In this document: one piece after another, positions 40,838 through 51,416 of the stretch
Position numbering within the stretch: position 1 is the stretch's first letter
Layout of the letters: every line of letters begins with the position of its first letter
Origin: Polynucleobacter sp. AP-Elch-400A-B2
GTDB taxonomy: Bacteria; Pseudomonadota; Gammaproteobacteria; Burkholderiales; Burkholderiaceae
Direction of reading: 5' to 3'
Length of the DNA: 64,000 nt
NCBI RefSeq assembly: GCF_018688355.1
Contig: NZ_CP061317.1
Location: 1,744,091 to 1,808,090 of the forward strand
The notes under the pieces: generated by a model
The model's database searches: none
What the model saw: only the letters and a program-made list of their open reading frames with translations
What the model was told of the DNA's origin: nothing
Made by a program: the position numbers and the translations under genes

Positions 40838-43659
40838 GCCGGTTCAGCGTTCGAAGGGGCCAGAAATATTTCTTGCCATAAAGTCAGAACCATATCTCTT
40901 GCTTGAACCAGTTGTGGCTCAAGCCCCAAATCTACCCGCGTCTTTTCTGCACCATCTAAACGTAAGCGGTGTTGACGCGCCCGAAGAAAGCGATAGGCAT
41001 CTCCTACCTCTTGCGCTATTGCAGTTTGAATTAAGCCTGCCTCTCCAGCAATCCGAAGTAAAGCGATGTTTCCTAGATTGCCAATCAGCTGTGGATAGGT
41101 GTTTGAGAATGCCAGTACTAAAAATTGCACGATAAATTCAATATCCACCATGCCGCCGGCATCATGCTTCAAATCAAAGTCGGGGCTAGGGTTTGGATGT
41201 CCAGCATGAACCTTGCGACGCATTTCCAAAATCTCATGGCGCAGTTGTCCAACATCACGCTTCTGACTTAAAACTTCAAATCGCACACCGTCAAAGAATT
41301 CTCCAACCACTCTGGATCCTGCCGAGAATCTAGCTCGCGTCAGAGCTTGATGTTCCCACACCCACGCAGCATTACCACCCTCCCGCATCTGGTATTTTTT
41401 AAATGCATCAACACTGGTTACCAAAAAACCAGCAGAGCCATTTGGACGAAGACGTGTGTCGATTTCAAATAAGTTGCCAGCTGATGTGTAGGCAGTTAAC
41501 CAGTTAATCATCCGCTTAGCGAGTAAGGCATAAATTTCTTGAGCAGCAAAATCAGTTTCTTCGGCTTGATATAAAAAAACCAAGTCTAAGTCGGAGGCAT
41601 AGCCCAACTCTTTACCACCCAACTTGCCATAAGAAATGACTGCGAATGGCGCAGTCGTATCCAGCGGCAATGCAAACTTCTGGGCAACGCCAGGCCATAC
41701 CCGCTCAAAAGTGGTCTGCAATATCAAGTCTGCCAAAGCAGATAGATGATCACTCACCTTCTCTACTGAAAGCTCGTGATCCACACCAATTCCTAAATCC
41801 GCGAGCAAAGTAATAAAGGTTTCGGTGTGATGGGTAATACGTAAAATATCCATCGCCTGCTCTGAGCCATCACCATCTGCCATCACGTCATCAAGACGCA
41901 TATCTAAAGTCGCTTTTACTTCCTGCCAATACTGCTCTGGATTTTCAATCAGGGCTTTCTCAGTACGCGAGTTGAGTAAGTAATCCAAGAGATGGGGATG
42001 GCGAGTTAAATATTGCGCTCCCCATTGAGAGGTCTTGAGTAAAGCTAATACATTTAATAGTGCCTGAGGATATTCAGACAAGATAGATAGATAGGCACTG
42101 CGCCTTGCAACCGCTTCTAGCAAATCAAAAAAACGTAGTAAGGTTTGATCTGCGCTAATCACAATAGGCTGATCCATTTGCAAGTTCTCTGCCGCCTTGC
42201 GAATGAGGTTGTTGAAAATGATCCTGCTTTTTTCTGATAACTGTCTTTGCTTAGAGCTGTCCCCCCAAGCTAACCAACGGGCTGTAGCCTCTGGGAACAG
42301 CGTGGTATCAGGTTCCCAGCCTGCTGGCAATGAGGTATTGTCTAAGCGTGTAGCATCATCGAGTACAAAAGCTTTTTCGAAATACTGGGCTACTGCCGTT
42401 TGGTGTTTATCGAGCTCAGATAAAAAACGGGCTTGCTCTTGAATCTGATCAGGGCCGACCATACTCGCCGCTAAACGAGTACGAGGACCCTCGTCCTCGG
42501 GCAAATAGTGTGTCTGCTGATCTTCCCAAACCTGGATCCGATGCTCTAAGCGACGCAAGTAAACGTAAGCCGCCTTTAAATCATCAACCTCTTTAGCGGG
42601 CAAAATACCTTGCTGCTTTACCAACTCCAACACCTCTAGAGTAGGCCGAATGCGAAAACGCGGATCTGTCCCACCGCGCATCAATTGAAACATTTGTGCC
42701 AAGAACTCAATTTCGCGGATACCACCACGACCCAACTTAATATCCCTAGATCGACCATGATGATTGGACGAGCGCTTCTCAGCTTCATGCTGTATCTGCC
42801 TATGCAATTCACGGATAGAAGCAATCACACCGTAATCTAAATGGCGGCGATAAACAAAAGGGCGAATCAGTTGGTCTAGCTCACGCTCGCAATAGGCAAA
42901 GGAAGATGAGTCAGATAAAGGCGAGATCAACCTACTCTTAATCCAAGCGTAGCGCTCCCACTCCCTACCTTGTACCAATAGATATTCTTCGAGCATATCG
43001 AGACTACAGACTAGGGGCCCTGAATCTCCATTAGGCCTCAGACGCATGTCCACCCGAAATACAAACCCATTGGCATCATGCTCTGCCAATAACTTAATCA
43101 GACGCTTACCCATTCGTGTAAACCACTCGTGATACGACAGGCTCTTAGGTCCACCCTGAGTATCACCTTCGTGCTCATACAAAAAGATCAGGTCAATATC
43201 AGAAGAAAGGTTGAGCTCTAGCCCACCCAACTTACCCATACCCACGACCATTAAAGGCATCTCTGAATCTGTAACCCGACTCCAAGGCAAGCCAAAACGA
43301 CGCTGCTGATCTGCTCGGATATAGGCAATCGCAAGGGCTATTACCTCCTCAGCAAAATGACTCAATGCCTGCGTTACCTCACTGAGATCGGCCATACCAT
43401 TGAGGTCTCGGAAGGCAATCCAGAGCATGAGGCGTTGCCTTGCCAGCCTCAGATCCGCCATAAACTGAGCCTCATCTTGCTCAGGGGCTGCTAAAGCATC
43501 TTGGCAAGGACTCAATAGATCTCCAATTCCAATCAGATCCACTTTTTGGGCGCCCTGAGAACGAAGCCAATCAACCCAATCAGGGTGGGAGTTGAGCCAG
43601 CGTTGCGCGTAGCTGGAGTGCTGCTTTAGAAATTCAATTTGAGCGGCAAAATCAGTCAT
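40834..43659 (-). CDS. glnE: Bifunctional glutamine synthetase adenylyltransferase / adenylyl-removing enzyme
   Basis: Adds or removes AMP on glutamine synthetase in response to PII and glutamine. It has 941 residues. Both nucleotidyltransferase domains keep their metal-binding motifs: SSDIDLIFLY in the N-terminal adenylyl-removing half and ASDLDLVFLY in the C-terminal adenylylating half. The linker holds helical GlnD/PII-linked domains. glnA and the PII genes are not in the window. It is divergent from the yhdP-like gene. Confidence 0.96.
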   Translation of the reverse strand: MTDFAAQIEFLKQHSSYAQRWLNSHPDWVDWLRSQGAQKVDLIGIGDLLSPCQDALAAPEQDEAQFMADLRLARQRLMLWIAFRDLNGMADLSEVTQALSHFAEEVIALAIAYIRADQQRRFGLPWSRVTDSEMPLMVVGMGKLGGLELNLSSDIDLIFLYEHEGDTQGGPKSLSYHEWFTRMGKRLIKLLAEHDANGFVFRVDMRLRPNGDSGPLVCSLDMLEEYLLVQGREWERYAWIKSRLISPLSDSSSFAYCERELDQLIRPFVYRRHLDYGVIASIRELHRQIQHEAEKRSSNHHGRSRDIKLGRGGIREIEFLAQMFQLMRGGTDPRFRIRPTLEVLELVKQQGILPAKEVDDLKAAYVYLRRLEHRIQVWEDQQTHYLPEDEGPRTRLAASMVGPDQIQEQARFLSELDKHQTAVAQYFEKAFVLDDATRLDNTSLPAGWEPDTTLFPEATARWLAWGDSSKQRQLSEKSRIIFNNLIRKAAENLQMDQPIVISADQTLLRFFDLLEAVARRSAYLSILSEYPQALLNVLALLKTSQWGAQYLTRHPHLLDYLLNSRTEKALIENPEQYWQEVKATLDMRLDDVMADGDGSEQAMDILRITHHTETFITLLADLGIGVDHELSVEKVSDHLSALADLILQTTFERVWPGVAQKFALPLDTTAPFAVISYGKLGGKELGYASDLDLVFLYQAEETDFAAQEIYALLAKRMINWLTAYTSAGNLFEIDTRLRPNGSAGFLVTSVDAFKKYQMREGGNAAWVWEHQALTRARFSAGSRVVGEFFDGVRFEVLSQKRDVGQLRHEILEMRRKVHAGHPNPSPDFDLKHDAGGMVDIEFIVQFLVLAFSNTYPQLIGNLGNIALLRIAGEAGLIQTAIAQEVGDAYRFLRARQHRLRLDGAEKTRVDLGLEPQLVQARDMVLTLWQEIFLAPSNAEPA

Positions 43660-43701
43660 TTCTCCATCTTAATCCGACTCTCGACTCAAACTTGCAGAAG
43701 C

Positions 43702-43731
43702 TTGGCGATCACCTAATAGCTGACGGATAAT
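43702..43731 (+). promoter_or_regulatory. Candidate promoter abutting the yhdP-like gene
   Basis: TTGGCG (43702-43707), 18 bases, GATAAT (43726-43731). The expected transcription start (about 43738) falls on the annotated ATG at 43739, so either the mRNA is nearly leaderless or translation starts further in, for example at GTG 43775. Confidence 0.45.
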
Positions 43732-43738
43732 AGAGTCC

Positions 43739-46700
43739 ATGCTTGTAAATATCATCTGGACTCGCCTGCTGAGCGTGCTTCAAAAACGTCCTCCAGGTTC
43801 TGGTGGTCGCTGGCGTAAGCGCGCCCTCATTCTTGCAGGTGTCACTGTGGCTTTTTTTGTATTAGGCCATCTTGGGGTGCGTTTTGTTTTATGGCCACAG
43901 ATTGAGAAATCAAAGCCCACTATTGAGCGCTTAATGAGTGCTCGCTTGGGGACCAATGTCACGATGGATGATGTCCAGGTATCTTGGACTGGAGTTCGAC
44001 CAAGCTTTGCGATTCAAGGATTACGATTTAATAGCGCAAGCACTTCCACCCCGCCCTTACTCATTGAGAATATCAGCGGGCAACTCAGTTGGCTCTCTTT
44101 CTATTATTTAGCACCCTATTTTCACGAGATCGTCATTGATCGGGCGCAGCTATACGCACAGCGCGATGCAAAAGGCATTGTTTCCATTGCCGGAATTCCG
44201 ATTCAAGGCGATGCTGATAATTTTTCAACCGGTAACTGGTTGCTCGCTCAAAACGATATCCAAATTAACAATGCCAAAATTTATTGGGAAGACCAACAAA
44301 GTCGAAAACTAAAAACTACCATTGATATTCAGAGCCTCCACTTAATAAATGGCATTCGTAGTCACGAGGGGCAGCTCATCACTCAAACTCCTTGGAGTCC
44401 AAATCCAATCAAACTCCAGGCTGACTTTGTCCATCACCTTGGTGGCCAGGCGGGTAATTGGCGCGACTGGGTCGGAACTGTTTCATGGGATTTTGCTGAA
44501 CTCAAACTCGGTCAAATTTCTAAAGATCTCAGTCTTCCGATATATGACTTGGGCGGCAGAATCAACTCTAAGGGTAGCCTGAAGCTGGATGGCGGCAAGG
44601 CTAATGGCGGGCAAATATTCTTAATAGCCGATCAACTGATAGTGCAATTAAACAAGGATGAGGATCCCCTTGAGTTTGGCAGGCTGGAGACAGAGCTCAT
44701 CCAAGATACAGATGGCGGCTTAAATTCCATCACAACAAAAACCTTGGCATGGCGCAATATCGATAGTCCACAAACAGCGCCCCTTGAAAAATTAAGCCCC
44801 ATTACTTTCCGTTGGCGTCCGCCAAAAGATGGTGGCGAGATAAAAGAGTTCGGCTTCTCATCACCAAAAATACAATTAGAAGATATCGCTCTTTTTGCAC
44901 TCAATCTTCCTCTGTCAAAAAAGATCCATCAATGGATCAAAATTTCCGAAGCAGATGGTGAGTTAGAGAATGTCGATATGAATTGGTCCGAAAGCCAATC
45001 CGCACTATCAGCTTTACCCATTCCGGGAAATTGGTTTTCCTCTAACAAACTCGACTTCACTATCAGTGCAAGGCTCAATGACATTAGCTTCACTGGAGTG
45101 AATAAATCGATGCCCTCAGCCTCACATTTATCTGGCAACTTAGTGAGCAATCAGAAGCAAGGTAACCTCACACTAGATTCGAGCAATCTTGAATTAGAGA
45201 TGAGTGACTTTTTATCCGCTTCTGAAATTCAATTAGACCGCGCTAAAGGTGAGATTAGTTGGTCCAAACAAAAAGGGGGCTGGCTAATCAATGCTAAGAA
45301 ACTGCAGCTTAGTAACTCTGAAATCACCACCAATTTTGATCTCAGCTATCTGATCGGCGAAACCAAACAACCCGATCAAATAACGCTAGATATGGAGTTT
45401 GTTAAAGCTAAGCTAGCAACAGCACATCGCTATCTGCCAGTAGGAATAGATAAAGATAGCCGCCTATACCTTAGCAAAGCCTTTGAGTCTGGGGAGATTC
45501 AAAACGGCTCTTTGCACATCAAGGGCGACCCCAATCAAGCGCCTTACCCAGCTGGCACAGTCGGAGAGCTCAGCTTAAATCTACCTTTCTCCAAAACAAG
45601 CTTCAAGCCAGCACCTCTGCTACCAAAAAGCCAAGGGGTTTGGTCGGTACTCAATAATGTCAGCGGCACCATCAAATTGAAACAAGCAGCTTTGAATATT
45701 GACGTCGATAAAGCAAGCTATCAAAAGGTGGGTATTACCAAGGTCAAAGCTCAAATTCCAGATCTCAGCGCTAAAAATCTGGCCTTGCTCATGAATGGCT
45801 CCATTGAGGGTGATAGCCCTGAAATCCTCGAATACCTATTTGCATCACCCGTAGGTATTGCGCAAGCCAACTTAGCCAAAAATCTCACTCTCAAAGGCCC
45901 TGTGAATATGGGTCTTGACTTAAAAATTCCGCTAGCTGGCAGCGACGATGTTAGCTTCGATGCAAAAATTAACCTTCCCGGAAATCAAGTGCAATGGGGA
46001 CAGGCTCCCCCCTTGGAAAATCTAAAGGGTAAGGTGCGCATTACCGAAGTCAATCCTGAGTTTGATAATGTCACCGCAAACTTTTTAGGTGGCGCTTTCA
46101 AAATTGCTAGCGCACCCTCTTCGGCAGGCAACACTAGCTTTAGCATTGGAGGCAATATTAATGCTAGCTTCATCAAAGATTACATTTCGGGAGATTTAAG
46201 ATCTCGAGCTCACCCAGCACTCCTGAGTGCGATGAGTGGATCAGCTAAATATGAAGGTCTGATTAACTTTAATAAAGCAGGCAGCCAAACCAAACTCAAT
46301 TTTGATTTACGTAATTGGGCTAGTTCCGCCCCCTCACCTGCCAAGAAATTAGCAGGAACTCCTATGTTGGGAGAGCTCAATCTAAAAATTTATCCAGCCA
46401 GCAAAACGAATTTAGTGCGCGCAGATTGGTCTGGAAAATTAGGAGGTCAATATTTCCTTCAGGGCAATCTCAATTCTGCGAATGAAATTAAAAATGCAGT
46501 CGGCATTGGGTCTCCAACAGCATTGCCACAACAAGGCACTTCACTCCACTTGGCAAGCAATGAGCTAGATCTTGATCAGTGGGTAGCATTTTTAGGGGCA
46601 GGAAAACCAAAGGGTAAAACGAATGAAGTTAATCCGTCAAATACCCTTGAGGAGGATGTACAAATCTCTGCCCAAGTGAAGAAATTAATTGCCCTAGACC

Positions 46701-47908
46701 GCGAGTGGACTGATGTCAGCATGCAGTCTCAGAAAAAAAACATCGCTTGGCAACTGCGTTTAAATTCACCCCAGATCGCTGGTCAGGTGCAATGGCAACC
46801 CGGCGGCAGTGATCACCCTAGTGGATTTGTCTCTGGAAGACTTACACGCCTAAAAGTTCCAGATCAACGTATATCTCCAGAATTTGTATCTAAGGAAAGT
46901 GCCCCACAAAAAGCAACCCCCCTCAAGACCCCTGTCGATCCAAATGCTATCCCCAGCTTAGATTTAACGATCGATGATTTGAGTTGGGCCAAGGCACAAC
47001 TCGGTGCCGTCAAGATCAAATCTAAAACTAATCGCGATCTCGTGAAGCTTGAGTCAATGCAAATTAATAATCCTCAAGGTAATTCAACCATTAAAGGTCA
47101 GTGGCAGGCTCGCACCCCAAATAACCCTGAACTGAGCGCATTCACTGCGGACGTGAATATTAAAGATGCGGGGCAGATTATTGCCCATTGGAGTAACTCT
47201 AAGTCGGTAGAGGGTGGTGAAGGAAAGCTCAATGCCTCAATGTCATGGTCTGGCTCACCCTTTTCTCCAGCATATGATTCTCTTGCTGGCAGCATTAGCC
47301 TAGACCTCACCAAAGGACGCTTACTAGAGGTCAACACTGATGGCGCTAAGTTACTAGATGTTCTGAGTCTGCAAAGCCTCTTTAGATTTGCAACCCTTGA
47401 CCTAAAAGGTAGTCTAGGAAATTTAGCAACCAAAGGCACGCCCTTTAATTCCATTGCTAGTAACTTTGAGATTACGCAAGGCGTTGCGCAAACCAAACAA
47501 TTCACCATGATTCTGGATCAAGCTCGGGTTGCCATGACAGGTCAAATTAATGTCGCTAAAGAAACCCAGGATCTCCGAATCACTATCTTTCCTACGATTG
47601 ACGCCACCGCAGGCTCACTAGCAGCATTTGCAATCAACCCCATTATTGGCCTAGGAGCAGTGTTAGGGCAGTACCTCATCACTAATCAAATTAACCGCAC
47701 CATGCAGACAGATTATTTAGTTCAAGGATCATGGGAAAATCCAGAAGTGATCCCGCTAGATCAAAAGGGTCAGCCACTCGATGCTAAAACTTTAGAGACG
47801 ATTCGTACTAAGAATCTACTGAAAGAACAAACAAAACCAAACCCCCTTAATTCTGCTCCTGTAAATCCACCTGCAAACCAAAACACCACTACCCAAATAC
47901 CAGGTTAA
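43739..47908 (+). CDS. YhdP-like AsmA-family large envelope protein (TIGR02099 type)
   Basis: A 1389-residue protein with one N-terminal membrane anchor (RALILAGVTVAFFVLGHLGVRFVLW) and a long periplasmic region rich in short beta-strands, ending in the AsmA-like C-terminal domain (GKLNASMSWSG, SISLDLTKGRLLEVN, FNSIASNFEITQGVA, NPIIGLGAVLGQYLIT). This matches the YhdP branch of AsmA-like proteins, which in E. coli helps move phospholipid to the outer membrane. A low-complexity Pro/Asn/Gln tail closes it. It heads a unit with the nitrilase, tldD and aroG genes, a gene order I recall from other betaproteobacteria. Confidence 0.88.
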   Translation: MLVNIIWTRLLSVLQKRPPGSGGRWRKRALILAGVTVAFFVLGHLGVRFVLWPQIEKSKPTIERLMSARLGTNVTMDDVQVSWTGVRPSFAIQGLRFNSASTSTPPLLIENISGQLSWLSFYYLAPYFHEIVIDRAQLYAQRDAKGIVSIAGIPIQGDADNFSTGNWLLAQNDIQINNAKIYWEDQQSRKLKTTIDIQSLHLINGIRSHEGQLITQTPWSPNPIKLQADFVHHLGGQAGNWRDWVGTVSWDFAELKLGQISKDLSLPIYDLGGRINSKGSLKLDGGKANGGQIFLIADQLIVQLNKDEDPLEFGRLETELIQDTDGGLNSITTKTLAWRNIDSPQTAPLEKLSPITFRWRPPKDGGEIKEFGFSSPKIQLEDIALFALNLPLSKKIHQWIKISEADGELENVDMNWSESQSALSALPIPGNWFSSNKLDFTISARLNDISFTGVNKSMPSASHLSGNLVSNQKQGNLTLDSSNLELEMSDFLSASEIQLDRAKGEISWSKQKGGWLINAKKLQLSNSEITTNFDLSYLIGETKQPDQITLDMEFVKAKLATAHRYLPVGIDKDSRLYLSKAFESGEIQNGSLHIKGDPNQAPYPAGTVGELSLNLPFSKTSFKPAPLLPKSQGVWSVLNNVSGTIKLKQAALNIDVDKASYQKVGITKVKAQIPDLSAKNLALLMNGSIEGDSPEILEYLFASPVGIAQANLAKNLTLKGPVNMGLDLKIPLAGSDDVSFDAKINLPGNQVQWGQAPPLENLKGKVRITEVNPEFDNVTANFLGGAFKIASAPSSAGNTSFSIGGNINASFIKDYISGDLRSRAHPALLSAMSGSAKYEGLINFNKAGSQTKLNFDLRNWASSAPSPAKKLAGTPMLGELNLKIYPASKTNLVRADWSGKLGGQYFLQGNLNSANEIKNAVGIGSPTALPQQGTSLHLASNELDLDQWVAFLGAGKPKGKTNEVNPSNTLEEDVQISAQVKKLIALDREWTDVSMQSQKKNIAWQLRLNSPQIAGQVQWQPGGSDHPSGFVSGRLTRLKVPDQRISPEFVSKESAPQKATPLKTPVDPNAIPSLDLTIDDLSWAKAQLGAVKIKSKTNRDLVKLESMQINNPQGNSTIKGQWQARTPNNPELSAFTADVNIKDAGQIIAHWSNSKSVEGGEGKLNASMSWSGSPFSPAYDSLAGSISLDLTKGRLLEVNTDGAKLLDVLSLQSLFRFATLDLKGSLGNLATKGTPFNSIASNFEITQGVAQTKQFTMILDQARVAMTGQINVAKETQDLRITIFPTIDATAGSLAAFAINPIIGLGAVLGQYLITNQINRTMQTDYLVQGSWENPEVIPLDQKGQPLDAKTLETIRTKNLLKEQTKPNPLNSAPVNPPANQNTTTQIPG

Positions 47909-47912
47909 ATAG

Positions 47913-48746
47913 ATGAACGCACCAAGAAATGCTTCTGAACTCAAGATAGCATCGATACAAATGGTGTCGACTCCTAGTCTCAATGAAAACCTCGAGACTG
48001 CAGCTCGCTTAATTAAGGCTGCTTCAGCTTGCGGAGCACAGCTTGCTGTGTTGCCGGAATATTTTTGCTTAATGGGTTTAAAAGATACCGATAAGATCAA
48101 TGCACGGGAGCCAGCTGGGTCTGGTCCGATTCAAGAGCGACTTGCCTCAATCGCACAAGAAAATAATATTTATCTAGTTGCCGGAACCATTCCTTTGGAG
48201 GCCAAAGAATCCAATAAGGTTCTCAATACCTCACTAGTATTTGATCCCCAAGGCACACAAATCGCTCGTTACGATAAGATTCATTTGTTTGGTTTTCAAA
48301 CTCCAACGGAGCGTTACGAAGAGTCTGAAACTATTTCAGCGGGTAGCCAACCAGGCCAATTTGTAATCCAGCTAAATGAAGTTGAATGGCGTTTTGGCTT
48401 AAGCATTTGTTATGACCTACGTTTTCCAGAGTTGTACCGTGCCCTTGGCCAAGTGGATTGCCACATTATTCCAGCTGCATTTACTTTCACCACTGGTAAA
48501 GATCATTGGGAAATTCTTCTGCGGGCTCGTGCAATCGAAAACCAATGCTATGTCCTAGCATCAGCCCAAGGCGGCCTTCACTTGAATCAGCGGCGCACCT
48601 GGGGTGAGAGCATGCTAATTGACCCATGGGGAGAGATATTGAGCAATCTTCCTGAAGGTGAAGGTTTTATTCAGGGCACGCTCAGCAAAGATAAATTAAA
48701 AGAGGTACGCTCTAAGCTACCCGCACTAAAACACCGCAAGCTTTAA
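47913..48746 (+). CDS. Carbon-nitrogen hydrolase (nitrilase superfamily, Nit1-like)
   Basis: A 277-residue nitrilase-superfamily amidohydrolase with the full triad Glu49 (LPEYFCL), Lys122 (YDKIHLFG) and Cys166 (SICYDLRFPEL). The sequence fits the Nit1/deaminated-glutathione amidase branch best, a metabolite repair enzyme, but other small amides are possible. It starts 4 bases after the yhdP-like gene and is followed by tldD. Confidence 0.9.
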   Translation: MNAPRNASELKIASIQMVSTPSLNENLETAARLIKAASACGAQLAVLPEYFCLMGLKDTDKINAREPAGSGPIQERLASIAQENNIYLVAGTIPLEAKESNKVLNTSLVFDPQGTQIARYDKIHLFGFQTPTERYEESETISAGSQPGQFVIQLNEVEWRFGLSICYDLRFPELYRALGQVDCHIIPAAFTFTTGKDHWEILLRARAIENQCYVLASAQGGLHLNQRRTWGESMLIDPWGEILSNLPEGEGFIQGTLSKDKLKEVRSKLPALKHRKL

Positions 48747-48770
48747 TACAGAAAGTTCAGCAAAATCAAG

Positions 48771-50261
48771 ATGAGAGCACCAGAAGCATTATTTCCAAGT
48801 GATTGGACTAAGCCCAAAAAACAGGCCGACCTTCTCAAGCTGGCTAAATCTATTTTGCTTGAGCCAAGCGGGCTCTCTGAGCAAGATTTGCATCATACCT
48901 TCGGCAATATGTTTACGCATCAGCTCGACGATGCCGACCTTTATTTCCAACACACCCGTAGCGAGAGCTGGAGCCTTGAAGAAGGTATTGTGAAATCCGG
49001 CAGCTTTAACATTGGCCAAGGTGTTGGCGTGCGCGCAATCTATGGTGATAAGACCGCTTTTGCTTACTCTGATGAAATCAATTTAGAGGCCCTCAACAAG
49101 GCAGCCAAATCTACGCGCGTGATTGGACCCCAAGGTGGTACACGTGCGGTTGCAAGCAAAATCTTCACACCCGTATCCAACGAACTCTACTCAGACTTAA
49201 ATCCCCTAGATTCACTAGCGCCCCAAGAAAAGATTGCTTTGCTTGAAAGCATTGAGCGTCGCGCAAAAGCACGTGACCCGCGCATCATCCAGGTTATGGC
49301 TAGCTTGGCTGGTGAGTTTGATGTGGTGCTCGTAGTTCGAGCGGATGGCCTATTAGCAGCTGACGTACGTCCGCTAGTGCGGGTGTCGGTCCATGTGATT
49401 GCCGAACAAAATGGTCGTCGCGAATCTGGATCTTCGGGAGGTGGCGCTCGTCATGATTACCACTACTTCAATACAGAACTCATTAATCAATATGTTGATG
49501 AAGCGGTTGATGGCGCACTGATTAATTTAGACTCTCGCCCCGCCCCAGCTGGCCCAATGACAGTAGTAATGGGACCAGGATGGCCTGGCGTTTTATTGCA
49601 CGAAGCGGTAGGTCACGGCCTTGAAGGGGACTTTAATCGCAAGGGCTCATCTGCTTTTGCTGGCTGCATTGGACAACGCGTTGCTGCTAAAGGTGTCACT
49701 GTGGTGGATGATGGAACACTTTCCGGTCGTCGTGGCTCACTCAATATTGATGATGAAGGCACGCCCACCCAATGCACTACCTTGATCGAAGATGGTATTT
49801 TGAAGGGTTACATTCAGGATAGCCTGAATGCCAGGCTCATGAATATGCCCCTGACAGGCAATGGACGGCGCGAGAGTTTTGCCTCCCTACCGATGCCCCG
49901 CATGACCAATACCTATATGTTGGCGGGCAAGGATGATCCTCAAGAAATCGTAGCCAGCATTAAACGTGGCCTATATGCAGTTAACTTTGGAGGCGGTCAA
50001 GTCGATATTACTAGCGGTAAATTCGTATTTTCAGCCTCAGAAGCCTATTGGGTAGAAAACGGCAAAATTCAATATCCAGTTAAGGGCGCCACCATCATTG
50101 GTAGCGGCCCGGAGTCCTTAAAACAGGTCTCTATGATCGGAAATGACCTGAAATTAGACGGCGGCATCGGGGTTTGCGGCAAGGAAGGTCAGAGCGTCCC
50201 TGTGGGTGTTGGGCAGCCAACTTTACGCATCGATAGCCTGACTGTCGGAGGTACGGCTTAA
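48771..50261 (+). CDS. tldD: Metalloprotease TldD
   Basis: A 496-residue member of the TldD/PmbA zinc protease pair that in E. coli trims microcin B17 and degrades CcdA. The zinc motif HEAVGH is at 277-282 (LLHEAVGHGLEGD), with the family's QGVGVRAIYGDKTAFAYSD and NIDDEGTPTQCT segments. No TldE/PmbA gene is seen next to it. It is within the yhdP-like, nitrilase, tldD, aroG group. Confidence 0.96.
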   Translation: MRAPEALFPSDWTKPKKQADLLKLAKSILLEPSGLSEQDLHHTFGNMFTHQLDDADLYFQHTRSESWSLEEGIVKSGSFNIGQGVGVRAIYGDKTAFAYSDEINLEALNKAAKSTRVIGPQGGTRAVASKIFTPVSNELYSDLNPLDSLAPQEKIALLESIERRAKARDPRIIQVMASLAGEFDVVLVVRADGLLAADVRPLVRVSVHVIAEQNGRRESGSSGGGARHDYHYFNTELINQYVDEAVDGALINLDSRPAPAGPMTVVMGPGWPGVLLHEAVGHGLEGDFNRKGSSAFAGCIGQRVAAKGVTVVDDGTLSGRRGSLNIDDEGTPTQCTTLIEDGILKGYIQDSLNARLMNMPLTGNGRRESFASLPMPRMTNTYMLAGKDDPQEIVASIKRGLYAVNFGGGQVDITSGKFVFSASEAYWVENGKIQYPVKGATIIGSGPESLKQVSMIGNDLKLDGGIGVCGKEGQSVPVGVGQPTLRIDSLTVGGTA

Positions 50262-50280
50262 TACGGCTTAAAATAATCGG

Positions 50281-51405
50281 ATGAGCCAACAAAATACGAA
50301 TCCCGCAAACTGGTACGCTGCCGTTGATAAAACGTCAGATACGGATGATCAACGCATTCACAACATTACTGTTCTGCCACCACCAGAGCATTTGATTCGC
50401 TTCTTTCCGATCGCTGGAACACCTACAGAAGCACTCATCAGCAAGACACGTAAAAAGATTCGCGACATCATTCATGGAAAAGATGATCGCCTGCTCGTGA
50501 TCATTGGGCCTTGCTCGATTCACGACCCGCGTGCAGCGCTAGAGTACTGCCAAAGATTACTCGCAGAGCGTGATCGTTTTGCGGGTGAACTCGAAATTGT
50601 GATGCGTGTCTATTTTGAAAAGCCACGCACAACGGTTGGCTGGAAGGGCTTAATTAATGACCCGTACTTAGATGAGAGCTATCGCATTGAAGAAGGTCTG
50701 CGAATGGCTCGCCAAGTGTTGATGGAAATCAATCGCCTAGGCATGCCTGCAGGTAGCGAATTTTTGGATGTAATTTCTCCGCAATATATTGCAGATCTGA
50801 TTTCTTGGGGTGCTATTGGCGCACGCACAACCGAGAGTCAAGTGCATCGCGAACTCGCTTCTGGCCTCTCAGCACCAATCGGATTTAAGAATGGCACCGA
50901 TGGCAATATCAAGATTGCTACCGATGCCATTCAGGCAGCCAGCCGCCCACACCACTTCTTATCAGTGCATAAGAACGGCCAAGTATCTATTGTGGAAACT
51001 AAGGGCAATAAAGACTGTCACGTTATTTTACGTGGCGGAAAAGAGCCTAATTATGAAGCGCAATATGTTCAAGCAGCCTGCTCCGAGCTAGAAGTAGCTA
51101 AGCTTCCAGCCAGCTTGATGATTGACTTATCTCATGCGAATTCCAGCAAAAAACATGAGCGTCAAATTGTGGTGGCAGAAAATATTGCCGAACAAATTGA
51201 ATCTGGCTCACATCACATTTTTGGTGTGATGATTGAAAGTCACCTCAATGATGGTGCACAAAAATTCTCACCTGGAAAAGACGATCCAAACAAATTGGAA
51301 TACGGCAAGAGTATTACCGATGCTTGCATTAATTGGGAAGACTCAGCCAACGTATTACAACGCTTGGCTTTAGCTGTGAAGAATCGCAGAAAAGTGAAGA
51401 AGTGA
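50281..51405 (+). CDS. aroG: 3-deoxy-7-phosphoheptulonate synthase, class I
   Basis: DAHP synthase, the first shikimate-pathway step, from PEP and erythrose 4-phosphate. It has 374 residues, of the AroF/G/H type: LLVIIGPCSIHDPRAALEY, RVYFEKPRTTVGWKGLINDP, GARTTESQVHRELASGLSAPIGFKNGTDG and MIDLSHANSSKKHERQ. Which amino acid inhibits it cannot be told here, so the symbol denotes the class. It begins 19 bases after tldD and ends before two stem-loops. Confidence 0.93.
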   Translation: MSQQNTNPANWYAAVDKTSDTDDQRIHNITVLPPPEHLIRFFPIAGTPTEALISKTRKKIRDIIHGKDDRLLVIIGPCSIHDPRAALEYCQRLLAERDRFAGELEIVMRVYFEKPRTTVGWKGLINDPYLDESYRIEEGLRMARQVLMEINRLGMPAGSEFLDVISPQYIADLISWGAIGARTTESQVHRELASGLSAPIGFKNGTDGNIKIATDAIQAASRPHHFLSVHKNGQVSIVETKGNKDCHVILRGGKEPNYEAQYVQAACSELEVAKLPASLMIDLSHANSSKKHERQIVVAENIAEQIESGSHHIFGVMIESHLNDGAQKFSPGKDDPNKLEYGKSITDACINWEDSANVLQRLALAVKNRRKVKK

Positions 51406-51416
51406 AGAAATGGAAC

